NCBI GenBank assembly: GCA_013350335.1
Contig: CM023540.1
Location: forward strand, 31,723,175-31,787,174
Length of the DNA: 64,000 nucleotides
Reading direction: 5' to 3'
DNA from: Chimonanthus salicifolius
Taxonomy: Eukaryota; Streptophyta; Magnoliopsida; Laurales; Calycanthaceae
In this document: one piece after another, positions 12,343-24,105 of the stretch
Layout of the letters: every line of letters starts with the position of its first letter
How positions within the stretch are numbered: position 1 is the stretch's first letter
Position numbers and translations under genes: made by a program
Notes under the pieces: model-generated
The model's database searches: none
Seen by the model: only the letters and a program-made list of their open reading frames with translations
What the model was told of the DNA's origin: nothing

Positions 12343-13666
12343 AAGTCAGATCATGGCTTGGAGGATTCTCCTTTTCACATGTATCTCTCTTTCTCTTGGA
12401 TGAGAGAAACAGAAGTCTCTGATTCGAGCTTTATTGAGTTTTTGGCCTCTATTTCACATGGCCATGGCCCAACACAGACAATATCCATGTTATTAATTTT
12501 TTAAATGTTCAGTAAAATTTAATTGAAAATGTGCCAAAGTCAACTAAATCGATTGCATTACTAAGAAAAGGTCCAAGGAAAAGAAATTCAAACATTTGCA
12601 AATAGTCAAGTCTCAATCTATGGTCAGTTTGATATATAAATGTTGTTATCATAAGTTCATAAGAATGTGATTCCATATATTATTATTGTTTAAAATTTTC
12701 ATTATTATCCTAATTTTTATTCTAGAGTAATGCTATTTTTCAGATTTTACTTTGTAATAATTTACATAATTCTACTCCCTAATGCCAAGAAATGAATGAT
12801 TATCTTTTGTGGGCAAACTATAAAATGTTCGGACATTTTTGCCTTTAGATATAATGGTTCCATGTGGAGCTCACCTTATAATAAATCAAAACGATTGAAA
12901 TTCTTATTTTCTCTAAATCTTATGTTAAGTTGATGCATCCTCACCAATGAATAAATAAATATATTTTTCAATACTTTATTTTTTATCTTAAAAGATCAAA
13001 ATTAAAATAATTTAATAGATCTCATTTTAAACCATTTAATAGCCCGTATAATAATTAATTATTTATCTATTTTTTAATCATAAAGTAAGACGTTCCCTCT
13101 AACCTCTTCAATAAAAGTACCATGCTATTTTATGTCCTACTTTTAAGAGACCAAAGTTTGTGGTTTCTATTTTTTTTTTTTATTATCCAAAAATATTTCA
13201 CACACAATCCGTGAGGGTTGACTTGACAGTTAAGAACCCCAATAATAGAATTGGATATTTTGGACTTAAAAAAAAAAAATCACACATAATATAAGGCCTA
13301 GATACCTACCAAACGATACCCTATCTAAGATGGACCAAGTATATAATTTACTTAAGGAAATGCAAATCCATTGGTTGAGAATGGATAATACCTGTCACAC
13401 TAGTTGACATGGTCTTCTTGACTTCTCAAATACTTCAAAATCATGTGTGGCCCCATAGATAATACACAAGGTTAATCAGCAGTCCACAAAGGCATGAGAG
13501 AAGAGAGCCATGGGCCAAAAAGAGTTAGGTTGGGTTTCAAGTATCATATTGCTGCCTCTTGGCAAGTTGGATTAAGCAAATGACAATCAAGTTCTCCACT
13601 AGAATTATAATAAAAAGAAAGGAAAGAGATATGGAAGTAATCAAATGAGTGGTCATTTGATTCAAC
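12343..13666. other. 3' flank of the SAG21-like gene and intergenic DNA
   Basis: This stretch has an AT-rich 3' UTR and spacer with no recognisable gene or well-bounded repeat. Confidence 0.45.
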
Positions 13667-13851
13667 ATGGGATAGCTTAATTGGTAACTTCTCGTCTTAA
13701 GAAGCAAGAGGTTGCGAGTTCAATCCCCGTGGCATTAACTGGTGGCTATCTTGAGTGGGTACAGGACGTCACCTGAAATAAGGTTTTTTAAGACAACTAA
13801 CCTAACTCCAAAAATTTCAAGGAGATTTTTCCCCCTTTGTACTAAAAAAAA
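13667..13851 (+). mobile_element. tRNA-derived SINE
   Basis: The head has a perfect polymerase III A box, TAGCTTAATTGG (13673-13684), and a B box, AGTTCAATCCC (13717-13727), spaced as in a tRNA. A tRNA-unrelated body follows and the element ends in an A-rich tail at 13844-13851. No clear target duplication was found. The sequence cannot fold as a functional tRNA, because the anticodon and acceptor arms are not paired. Confidence 0.7.
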
Positions 13852-14528
13852 TTGGAGACAATCTTCTTTATATAATGATTTCACACAATATATGTTTGAT
13901 TAGTTCATTTTAGAAGGCAGTAATGAATTGGATACATAATTGTTCATAATAATTTATGACTTTTAAAAACATGGCCTCTATTATATTATTCATTTGTAAC
14001 TCCTCCCAAAATTATCTGTTTAGAATCATAAATCAAGAACATAGCACAGATGATTAATGAAGAGCATTGAAGGGTCCTTGTAGATCAAACAACCGGCTTA
14101 GATGGTCTGGTCTTAACCCAGTCTTCCTACCATTCTTGACTTGTTTCATGCATTTTTGGCTATTGAATGATTCATCTTGGACCAAACTGTCCAGAAAACA
14201 GGCTTCACACTCCATTGCAAACCCCAACCACATTAGTTGTGAAAAGCTTCAAACTTCTTTCTCCATTCCTCAGCAACAGATAACAATAACACCCTAGAAT
14301 AGAACCCTTTTCGAATTCTATCTAACTACGTGAGTAAAACTTGCAGAATCAAAACAAAAAATCAGATACATTTTAGCATAACCTTGTAAATCAAATGGGA
14401 GAGTCCTTTATTAAAACAATATGGTCATAACCCATTCTTCCTTCATCTAGCTATATTGAACAAGGGTCATCAAAGGCCATATCTACCAAGATTGTCAACT
14501 TCTATTTCCTAAAAAATGGTGATTACAA

Positions 14529-14710
14529 TTTTGTATGGGGTAGTTTAACTGGCAGGCACTTTGGCTTGGGAACCAGAGTTCCTAGGTTTGAGTCTTGTAG
14601 TCACCCGATGCCCGTGGCTTGTAGGAGGCTACACGCATATAGAGTTTTACCCAATACTCTCGTATTAGAGAAAGGTGGAGGTCTTGAATTTCTTCATCAT
14701 AAAAAAAAAA
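14529..14710 (+). mobile_element. tRNA-derived SINE with 11-bp target-site duplication
   Basis: The A box is TAGTTTAACTGG at 14541-14552 and the B box GGTTTGAGTCT at 14585-14595. A body and a tail of about ten A end at 14710. The flanks carry the exact duplication GGTGATTACAA at 14518-14528 and 14711-14721, which defines the boundaries. Confidence 0.85.
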
Positions 14711-15143
14711 GGTGATTACAAAATGCAGAAATCGCCCATCATAAAAATACACAATTAAAGAGCCGTTTAGTGTAGGGTTAACATCTAATGAAGAAGCATT
14801 GAAAAAAGTTTGGCTTTTCTTTTGTTAATGTGACAATAAACTCGAAATGCACATTCTATAATCCTCTATCTTGATGGAATTGAAAAAAAAAAGAAAGAGA
14901 TGAGACTTACAGAGCAATTTCACTCTCTTTGAATACAGGATAACAACTCTCTCTTCCTCAAGCAATTTCACCAGCCTAATTGGGTTGTTGGTTGCAATTT
15001 TCCCACCCTCCAAATGTGATGCAGAATTCACTGCTTATTTGACCAAAATGACCACTGATTTTGGATTGATAATTCAGTTATTCTCATTCTCCTTTATGAA
15101 ACAACTTTTCCTTTCCTTTGGGAACTCTGTGAAATTGATGCCT

Positions 15144-15330
15144 CTTTTTTTTATGACCAAAGTGTTCAGGCCTCTTAGAGCATCCGACTAATTCTTAGGG
15201 TATGTGCAAGCCTCCCTACCTATATACACTGGGTAAGCCTATAGAGAGTGACCTTTTAGGATGGAGTAGGAATCAAACTTAATTGGTCCCTCTCTTAGTT
15301 TGTAATTCTCTCTTGCATTTGTTTCATGTT
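15144..15330 (-). mobile_element. Probable SINE in minus orientation
   Basis: Read on the minus strand, a B-box-like GTTTGATTCCTA (near 15265-15277) is followed by a body with the phrase TAGGGAGGCTTGCACATACC and an A tail complementary to the T run at 15144-15152. The body resembles those of the elements at 18630-18830 and 20815-20998 (vertebrate-like ACACCxxGxxxG is absent; the shared part is the GTGTGT...GGGAGG region). The 5' boundary is approximate and no target duplication was found. Confidence 0.5.
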
Positions 15331-15736
15331 TTGATTCCCGCACAAAAGAGAGAAAAAAAAACTTGAGGTTCTCAACACATTTCTGATCAGCATAAAATGT
15401 CTTCAAGCAAAATAAAGAAATTGATCAATGAGCAGGTAGAGCCTTCCAAAATATTCATTTAACTCTGACTTGAACTACCAGTCTACCATTCATTACAAAT
15501 ATTTCTAACCTAACAGCCAATCAGAAACCTACTAACCTTTCCTCTTCCTTGTGGTGTATTACGTTTCAAAACGTCCAAAACCAATTCAAACAGAAACTCA
15601 TCACATTGACCATTAATTAAATCCACAAAACAGAGTTTCCATACAAATCACATGACAAAAGAAAAGAAAAGAAAAATCCACAAAACAGAGTTTCCTTCCA
15701 AATAAATGACCAAATTCCATCAAAGCGTACTCAATT

Positions 15737-16261
15737 CTAAGAAGAAGAAACAAAGGGTCTTCCATCCCTTACTTGTTGGGCCTTAGTAATGCTCTGGCTT
15801 GAGCAATCAAACCCACATCCACATTGCGGGCACTCGGAAAAATTGGATACTGGGAAGTCGGCAGAGGCGATTCCAACGGAGAATTTGAGCTCGTCTTCGC
15901 TCAGAGTAACCTCGACGATGTTCAACCAGAAAAAGAGCACCTTAACACTTATACCACTGAGATCTTTAAGCTTATCAGTGGAGATATAACCTGTGATAGT
16001 GGACTTATATTTGAGTTCGTAGTTATCAATTGAGAAAGTGCAGGTGGCATTCAGATAAACTGAGAATTTCCCAGTAGTTGAATTAAGTTGGTAGCCTGTG
16101 ACCCCCAAAGGAAGAAGGCCAATTGGGAAGCCATATGACTCCAAAACTTCGTAGGCTGTGAGCTTGTTTGCCATTGGAAATGGTTCGACCCAAGAAGCCA
16201 TGTAGCAGAAGCAGAGAGAGGCGATTACAGCCATGGATCTTGATATGGAGAGCGTGCCCAT
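15737..16261 (-). CDS. DUF538 family secreted protein, 174 aa
   Basis: This is an intronless plant-specific DUF538 protein of unknown biochemical role; members are small, usually secreted or membrane-associated, and often stress- or development-responsive. The start chosen is the Met opening MGTLSISRSMAVIASLCFCY, because a TATA box at 16355-16362 would place an upstream in-frame Met (16390) before the transcript. Residues 1-24 form a hydrophobic signal peptide. TAYEVLESYGFPIGLLPLGV (36-55) is the family signature, followed by the beta-rich domain containing YLNATCTFSIDNYELKYKST and GISVKVLFFWLNIVEV up to about residue 145. The C-terminus has a Cys cluster, CPQCGCGFDC, and a polar tail. The length is normal and the reading frame intact. 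Confidence 0.9.
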   Translation of the reverse strand: MGTLSISRSMAVIASLCFCYMASWVEPFPMANKLTAYEVLESYGFPIGLLPLGVTGYQLNSTTGKFSVYLNATCTFSIDNYELKYKSTITGYISTDKLKDLSGISVKVLFFWLNIVEVTLSEDELKFSVGIASADFPVSNFSECPQCGCGFDCSSQSITKAQQVRDGRPFVSSS

Positions 16262-16298
16262 CTTCCTCTCTCTCTCTCTACTAAGTTGGGAGACCAAG

Positions 16299-16393
16299 AT
16301 ACGTGACAAAGGTCTTTTGAAGGGTAATGGCAATACGTGACAAAGGTGTTTGTGTTTTATAGTAGATGGAAAGGAGTAGCAGAGACCCACGTG
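16299..16393 (-). promoter_or_regulatory. Promoter and leader elements of the DUF538 gene
   Basis: On the minus strand CTATAAAA (16355-16362) is a TATA box about 95 bp before the start codon. A G-box CACGTG sits at 16388-16393. A 15-bp motif, ATACGTGACAAAGGT as read on plus, is repeated exactly at 16299-16313 and 16333-16347; both carry an ACGTGAC core. G-box/ACGT elements suggest bZIP- or bHLH-controlled expression, which is inference. Confidence 0.6.
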
Positions 16394-16399
16394 TTGATG

Positions 16400-17639
16400 T
16401 TTGTACTGAAGGGTTGATGAGGAAGGATCTACCTTTCAACATTTGGATTTGAATTTTATAAAGTTGGTAGGGTTGAAATTGAGGTGAATCGGACCCGATT
16501 TTAATAAATTTAATTTAATTCATATAAAAATTATTTAACTCTACTTGAAATGCTGACTCGAAATGTTTAATTGAATCTAAATCGAATCGTTAAAGTGACT
16601 TAATCTGAATGTTATATTAAAAAAAAATTAGTGGGCCATGTCGGATCAATACAAGTCAAGTCGGGTCAATTTTAAAAAAGTTTGATTCGACTGAACCTTA
16701 ATTTAATTCAGATTGTTTTCTTCAATTCAATTTGACTCTAACTTAAAAAATATAAAATTCAATTCACTTGATTTCTCGTATCGATCATACTGGTGACATT
16801 ATAATCCGACTCAAGTTTCAATGCTTAGGTCGAACGGGTTTATAGTTTATACTTGGATCCTAGAATGCTTGCCATGGGCACTTTGGGCCACAAGAAGGGA
16901 CGTCTGTAGGTAGGATCAACTGATAACATGTTGTCCATTTTCTGTATTTTTCCTTGGAAGCCTAGTGCCACGTGGCTCACATTTATCTATAGAGTTGAGT
17001 TGATTGAATCGAGTAAGTTTAAATCAAATTAACTTATAAAATAATATTTTTTTATTTAGTTTAATCTGGATTAGATTCATGTATGTAATTTGATTTAACT
17101 AGTAATGACTTTAATTTCATTTTATTCAATCTGATTGAATCTAAATTTCTATAAAAATAGAAAACTTAAAAATAAATATTCTTTTAAATAACAGATGGAA
17201 GATAGGAGGAATCTTTTTTTTATAGAGCTATTGTAAGAAAAATGGGTCAATATATTAAGGCTATGTTTGGATTAGGGTAAGTTAAAAGTATGAGATATCT
17301 AAGAGAATTTGAAAAAGAAAGGGTTTATCCCTAAGTAAAGAATCTAATTTTACCACTTTCTCTACAACTTGAGATACACTATTTGGAAAATTTAGAGAAC
17401 AAAACTTGACTTTCCTTAAAGAACTTAAAATGCTAGTTGAATATTTCAAATGGAGAATAGTGGAAATATAATTTTTTATTCTTTTCTTAAATAAAGAAAT
17501 TTCACCACTTATAATATGTAGTTGAACCTTTTTACTTATAATATATAAAATATATATTAGACATCACATGTCAAAAAGCTAAAGCTTTACTCAGGCTTTG
17601 AGATCAAGTTGGATCTTAAGAGTGCAAGGGCTTGGAACA
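16400..17639. other. Intergenic DNA with GGACCC/GGGTC-rich low-complexity stretches
   Basis: The interval 16460-16830 is full of degenerate TCGGGTC/GACCCGA and AATTCA/TGAATT phrases reminiscent of MITE family B (50518-50894), but I could not define terminal repeats or target duplications. A second similar patch lies at 16990-17130. No gene is seen. Confidence 0.4.
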
Positions 17640-18266
17640 ACTCAATTTTAAATTGGTCCATATTTTTGGAACCTTAGTTCAGTCCTAAGTCCTAACCAAG
17701 TAGAGTTAGACTCCAAATTTTTCATGTTGGGCTTAAGTTAGTATCAATTGTTAGATATTATGAAACGTAAGACTACAGGAAGGAGATCAACAAATGGAGC
17801 ATGGCTGTAGAAATTTTCAAACAGCTCAATATTTCAGAGGCCAATGAGGGTGCACAGCTTGGGTGAAGTGGAGGAACTTCCACTATTTTCTTTTTCTTGC
17901 TTTTTTTTTATATTAAAATAAATAAATTTTAGTTTCAAGTAATCATATCTTCTACCAAGACATTCACAGAACAAGCAAAACCCATATCAAATGAAGTTTA
18001 CCACTTTCCTCCACTTTATGAACTGTAGGATAACATAAAAAGAATTTGGTGTGTCTTTCTTAATCACAGAGAGATCCTCTAATCTTATTTATAGAGATAA
18101 TGCAATATATATATATATAGAAAGTAAATAAAGGAAGGAAATCTCTAAATAGAGAAATACAATATTAAGTAAATCCTAAATATACTTAACATCTAAATAT
18201 ATCCTAATAGAAATCAGAGAGAAATGCCCCTGTTCTTACAGTGAAACAGTTGCATTGATCCCATAT

Positions 18267-18955
18267 TCAATATATACATTCACACAATGGAACACATTGC
18301 CAATACCTGTTCCAATAGAGTAGTGCCAAGGACAAAAAGAACCATACAATATAAGATGCAGTGAAGGATGCAATGAAAATGATATGATCAATGCCCTTGT
18401 CTTCCCTCTCCTCATCAGAAGCGGTTGGATTAGATGACTGCGGCGAGGAGCAATTTCTGTTCAATGGTGGTCCGCAAAGAAAAGGGTTGCCCTCATAGCT
18501 GGCTTCACCAAAAGTTATGAATTGCCCCTTTCTCTCAGAGGTCCTGCCTGATAAGTTGTCATGACAAGCCAAAAAGATGGCCAAACAGTTGAGCTCAGTT
18601 AATTCAGTAGGTATTATCCATTCAATCTGTTTTTTTTTAAGGTCCAGAGGTGTCCACGCGTCGCACCCGACTAGTCCTCTGAGGTGTGTGAAAACCCCCC
18701 TATCCGCACACACCGGATAAGTCGATGGGACCTTATTCTATACGTATTCCCATGAGAAGTGGCCCTTCATTGGGGCTCCCATGGATTTGAACTTTGAATC
18801 CAAGACCTCCCTCTAGAGATCTTGCTCCCATCCCATTCAATATGCAGTGAGAAAGATCCAAGCTCTCTATCTGTTTCAACTTAGAGAATGTTTTTGGTAT
18901 CAGTCCAGTAAGCTGATTGTTGGACAAATTCAATGCGTGAAGTTTAGTTAGCCTT
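18267..18955 (-). pseudogene. Truncated LRR receptor-like protein pseudogene, split by a SINE
   Basis: The 3' part (18267-18620) encodes an uninterrupted RLP C-terminus: end of the LRRs, NNLSGRT-like linker, FGEASYEGNPFLCGPPLNRN, an acidic stretch, the transmembrane segment IIFIASFTASYIVWFFLSLA and a short cytoplasmic tail ending CECIY. The 5' part resumes at 18831-18955 with LRR sequence ([20 protein letters not shown]). Between them lies a 200-bp SINE. Everything upstream of one final LRR is missing compared with the intact gene at 60785-64000. It lacks a start and signal peptide, so it cannot make a receptor. The remaining frame is well preserved, so the duplication is fairly recent. Confidence 0.85.
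18630..18830 (-). mobile_element. SINE inserted in the RLP pseudogene
   Basis: Comparison with the intact copy (around 61130-61150) shows the empty site, so both borders are clear. The insert starts with nine T (an A tail on the minus strand) at 18630 and ends at 18830. The duplicated target is TATCCATTCAATCTG (18615-18629) and TCCCATTCAATATG (18831-18844), slightly diverged. Read on minus, it has a B-box-like region, GGATTCAAAGTTCAAATCC. It also carries the phrase GGGAGGTCTTGGATTCAA shared with the SINE at 20815-20998. Confidence 0.85.
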
Positions 18956-19302
18956 CAATGAGTGAAAATGTTGACACAATGAGTCGATACATTGCCAAAT
19001 CAGACTGTATTCAATAATACATTGTTTTCTGGATCCCTACAGTTTCAAGGTAAAAGATATGAACATGGAAAGAAGACGTCATGAATCAAAAGAGGCATTT
19101 TCAATCTCTCCCCGAGAAGAACTAAAACTTCTTCAGCCATTTCTATTGTCTGCATATGAGCATTGTATTATGCCGTTTACAGTCCGATGATGATTATATA
19201 ATCACAAAGGTAGAAATATCAAGTTCTGCCCAGTTGGTGTATCTTTGTTGTAATCTTCTCTCTCACCCCACAAAAAAAAAACCAAAAACAAAACAGAACC
19301 CA
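18956..19302. other. Spacer between RLP pseudogene and ASC-1-like gene 3' end
   Basis: This is probably the 3' UTR of the minus-strand ASC-1-like gene plus spacer. No other feature is seen. Confidence 0.4.
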
Positions 19303-21353
19303 TTAGTTGTAATCGAGGGAGCATTCATAATCATCTCCTTTAAAATCCACATTACCACTCACTGATGGGCCTTGCCAAGAACTGCCACTGGAACCTGTTT
19401 CATGCTGTCCATCAGCCATCAAAGGCTGTAGTTCACTGCTATGTTGCACCCTCCCACTTATCTCCAAGCATAAACCATTCGGCAATCTTGTACTCTGTTT
19501 TTTCTTGGTTGGATTCCTCCGTGGTCCAGTGTTGACAAAAACAGGCTGTACTTTGATAGTAGGATTGGGTTTTATTCGGTTTGCTTCTCTCTCTTCTGGT
19601 GGCCGCAAGATTCCCTGCGCTGATTCCAGCCCTGATGCTTCATCCTTGTTCATCACTACCTGCAGAAAGCTCGCCTGTACACCATTAACTTCTGACAAGG
19701 ACAGATGACTAGTGATATTCAATATTGAACCAAACCAAATGAGTGATCTCAAATGGAACAGGTAATACAATGGACCTTCCTGAAATGATGGGACTTGGCA
19801 GATATCCTCATGGGTCCCCAACTGTACAACCAATTGGAATCTGAATACTACTTTGGGAGGCCAAGGGAAGTGGTTTCCATGGATATGATTAATGAATTCC
19901 CATTTTTTCTTTACTGAAAGTTAGTAGGTAGATAAATAATTTGTCTAAAAAGTAAAAATGACCAAATATATCAATAGTACTTTTCAATGTGATTGGGGGG
20001 AACAGATGTCTGCAATGGAAATAGCTTATTAGACTTGGCCTGAGCTATAAAAATGATGCAAAAACATATCAAGTTTGGACAAAGGGCACGAGATCTTAGA
20101 TAGCAGATCTTGCAATAGCCATCACATGATAAAATGCATCATGACCTGAGCTATAAAAATGATGCAAAAACATATCAAGTTTGGACAAGGGGCACGAGAT
20201 CTTAGACAGCAGATCTTGCAACAGCCGTCACATGATAAAATGCTTCATGACCTGAGCTACAATCCTCAGCTTGATAAGCCCTTGACCTGAGAATGCACCA
20301 TTTATAGGTAGACCGAGCTTCTTTTTTCTTTTTATTTACTTTTATATATTTATTTGACATTTCATCTACCCATAGACATTGGTGGCTTCCATAGTAATGA
20401 TGACAATGACGTTATTCTATTGACAAAACCAGATGAAACGACAGACTAATATCTGAGATAGGAACAAGTTGAGACACCTTGATGTCCTAAATATGAACTT
20501 AGCAAGTAGATTATGACCACAACTTAGTATGGTTAAACCCAGCTATTTTATGATTAAAGAAAGGGCCCAAAATACAACCTTGCGACCAACCAAGTCAAAT
20601 GTCACCACCACTTTACTTCGTCGGGCAAGTTCAGCTTCTTCAATCTCTTGTTGTTTCTTCATCAGGAGTTCCTTCTCCTGAAAGGTAAAATAAACTATAT
20701 AAATAACAATAACATCTTAACCAATGGAAATGAGCAAACAAGAGGCAGACATGGTCAAACAAGGACGGGCAAGACATTAGAGCTAGCAAAGTGAAAAAGA
20801 ATTTAGGAATGGGTCAAGAAGCTCCCCTCATGAAGGGAGGTCTTGGATTCAATTCACGCTTAAACCCCTCTGGTCCACTCGGGGTTACTCCTCATCAACT
20901 TACCAGTGTGTGTAGATTGGGAGGTTTACACATGCACGTAGGATTAGTCTCACCTCCAATGTAGGGTGGGGGATACCCATGTTACGGAAAAAAAAAACAT
21001 AGATGACATACATATATGCGAGATTCAACTAAGTTGAATTACAAGGAAAAAAGAATAAATTGGAGGAAAAAAAATTCAAGTTTCAAATCCAACAATAATC
21101 TGTAGACCAATTACTGCAAAGATAAAAGTACTAGAATTGCAACTAATGCCAACATGGAACATGTGTGAAATCTGGATTGCAATCAGTTAGGCCGCACTCC
21201 GTATGTGCCCTGGCCCAAAAATAAGTGCTATTTAGCTCACACAAAAAACAATGTAGCAGTAATGTATTTTTGAAAGTTGACTGTTGGATCAGTGTCCGTC
21301 CTAATGAATGAATCAACTGATCAATGCACGACTTCTGGGAGGGGTATGAACTG

Positions 21354-21405
<52 letters not shown>

Positions 21406-24045
21406 CTTGAAAGCAAATACTCCAATAAATGACAATGTTTTTTGGAAATATGCAATTTTCAGCTTTATACTATGGATGCAAGAAGAAACTGAATACCTCT
21501 GATGACAGCCAACTATTCCCCTCAATTTCATAGTAGTCACTCTGGTCATCAATGACTGAAGTACGTTGGGCAGAGTTCCGGTCATATTCTACAAGTCTTT
21601 TAGTAAAGGCTTCAGCAGCAGCTTCAGCATGAGATAAAGGGAGAGCAGTGTCCTCCAGACCAGCATATGTACTGCTTTCCTTCAGCACAAGTGCACCACA
21701 GAAGCTGCATGGCCCTTCGCCTTCCTGTTCACAGACAATCTTACCACAAGATAAACAGTTGCTGATGAGCTTATGTCTACGAGCTTGGCAAGAGCATGGT
21801 TTCCCCTGCTGAAATACAACTGACCCTTTTGCAGCTTCTGCAAGAGATATGACTTTGCTAGCTTTCTTCTTTTTGGAAACGCCTGAATTTGCATTGTTAA
21901 TGCTTTTAGGCACCATGGTTTCTGCTTGATTTTTTGATTCCTTGTTACTGGCAATATTTCTCTCTTTGGGTATTTTTGCCGATTTTTTGGTTCCAGTACT
22001 CAGGCCTGCATCTGAAGGTGGCTTTATGTAAGCCTGTAAGTTAGAGTTTGGCACTGTTGGGGTACTGTTGATGAGACCTGTGTAGCCTCTCCTTTGCAAA
22101 TATTCCTCAATCACACTTTGACCAGCTTCCTGGCCAATTATATTCTGCAGAATAGTACACAAGTTGGTTAATCATGTCAATGGCCAGAAACTAGGAACGT
22201 CAGTATGTGAAAGTCCAAGTTCCAGATGACTTTCGAAATTCGTATTATCCACAAACAAATGGAACATAGTATGCTCAATAATCATTCTAATGAATTCAAT
22301 ATTTTCAACAGAGAAGAATGCCAACCATTGGCTAATACACCTCAAATAGGAAAACTATGTGAGTAGCTAGAATTCTAGATACAACCGAAACTTGCAGCAC
22401 ACAGAAGCTGCCATCAACTGGATATCAAAAATATCTTAAAAGTATCATCTAAACATAAGAAAGGAAGTCCAAACAGCACATTGCGCAACAAGATTCTCAA
22501 AATATGTATGTGGCACCCTAGACTGAAGGTTCGCTCCACAAATTTCTACTTCAAAAAAATATCTCATAAACATAGGGATACATGCCCTTCATGTGAACTC
22601 ATATGATAGATGTAACGAGCAGACAAATCACAATCACTACAAATTGTTGAGTGCTTTATGCTTTGCTATATAGATGCCTGTTATTTGATGGTATATTTGT
22701 TCAGCAGTCCCATGTCCATATCTGTATCTTTTCAAATTTTCAGTCCTTGTCTTGTAAAGAAGCCATCTAAACTGATTTTCTTTGCTTTTCTAAGATTGTT
22801 CAATAAAGAATCAATGGCTGATTAAATAAATAATAGCTTCATTATGGGAAGTCTTCCATCTGATCCTAAATTGGCACTGGACCAAATACAACTGCAGTCA
22901 TTGAGAAAAAAAAAAACATTTTCTGAGGATAATAGAAAACAAATGCTTAGATAGTCCATTGGAAGTTATCAATCATTGTAAATGACATACGACTCAAAAA
23001 TACTATCACAAATTTCTCAAGGATTTACATAAGACAACCATGACCGTGCCACTGACTCTTTTTACATAGAGTTATGAAAAGCTTGCTTATTGCCAAGCTT
23101 CTGTTTGCTCCCACTTGGGTAATCATGGCCATTCTTTGCTCCCACTTGGATGCCATTCATGGCAATGACATGAAGAAAGAATCCTAATATAGTAAATGGT
23201 CAAAACCTAGTGATAACACATATGCCATCTAAAGTGAAGGATATGGGTGCATTTAGAATTTGATATTGAGGGAATATCCATATGATCTTTGGTTTAGCAT
23301 TCTTTACTGTTGTTTTTCATTGGGTAGATTTCTTTGAAGATACCATTGTTAAAGGCCTTTTGTATCTGTTGTTCCCTAGTTGTATTATTTTTTTATTTAT
23401 CAATAAAATCATAATTATTCAAAAAAAGGGACGTTTAGGAAATCTCAAGTGGGTCCAATTATTCTTCATTGCCATTTATTCTAAAATGCATTTCAAGTGG
23501 TGTGATTCAGACATCCAATTACTAAAAGCCACACACTCTAGAAAATTTTTAACCAGTTTGATTTGGGTAGAGCATCCAAATGTGCCTATTTCTTGACAGA
23601 TAGTAAAACTAAGAAAACCCATTAAAGAAGAAAGGCAATTCATACTCTATCTCTCTGTCTATCAAATAACCAAAAAAAATAGAAAATAAAAAGGGAACTC
23701 AAAAGAAAAATCGCACTCAATTTCTACATAATATTCATTGTTATTTATTCTAAAATGCATTCCAGACACTGATTCGATGTCTGATTACCCAAAACCACAC
23801 CCTTCTGCAAAAATTGAAACCAGTTTGAGTTCGGTGAAGCATCAAAATGAGTATATTTCTTGTTAGAAGGTGAAATTACGAAAACCAATTAAAGAAAAAA
23901 GTAAAACATACTTCATCTCTCTATATCTAATTAAAGAAAAAAAAATCAAGGGGAACTTGCAAATACAATCATATATAATGAATTTTCTATTGAATGAAAA
24001 AGGAGAAAGAGAAGATAAATGATACATGGATTTAGAAACAGAGAG

Positions 24046-24105
<60 letters not shown>

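Larger units (their letters stand above)
17640..18955. repeat. Partial segmental copy of the receptor locus at 59490-61262
   Basis: From the phrase TAGAGTTAGACTCCAAATTT (near 17700) to GCGTGAAGTTTAGTTAGC (near 18950) the order of sequence matches 59490-61262 in the same orientation. Three disruptions stand out: a loss of about 110 bp after GAGGCCAATGA (17850), extra DNA at about 18040-18210 including an AT microsatellite, and the SINE at 18630-18830. The copy ends abruptly inside the receptor coding region. Confidence 0.8.

Noticed and set aside
13673..13727. tRNA-like segment with good A and B boxes
   Set aside because: Acceptor and anticodon stems do not pair and it is followed by a SINE body and A tail, so it is a SINE head, not a tRNA gene.
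16460..16830. Possible third copy of MITE family B
   Set aside because: Shares base phrases and a TAGGGTTGAAA-like start, but I found no matching end or 8-bp target duplication.
23282..23596. 104-codon frame in intron 1 of the ASC-1-like gene
   Set aside because: Hydrophobic, AT-rich frame with a LINE-tail-like stretch (TTTTGTATCTGTTGTTCC, then an A run) but no target duplication; not convincing as gene or defined element.
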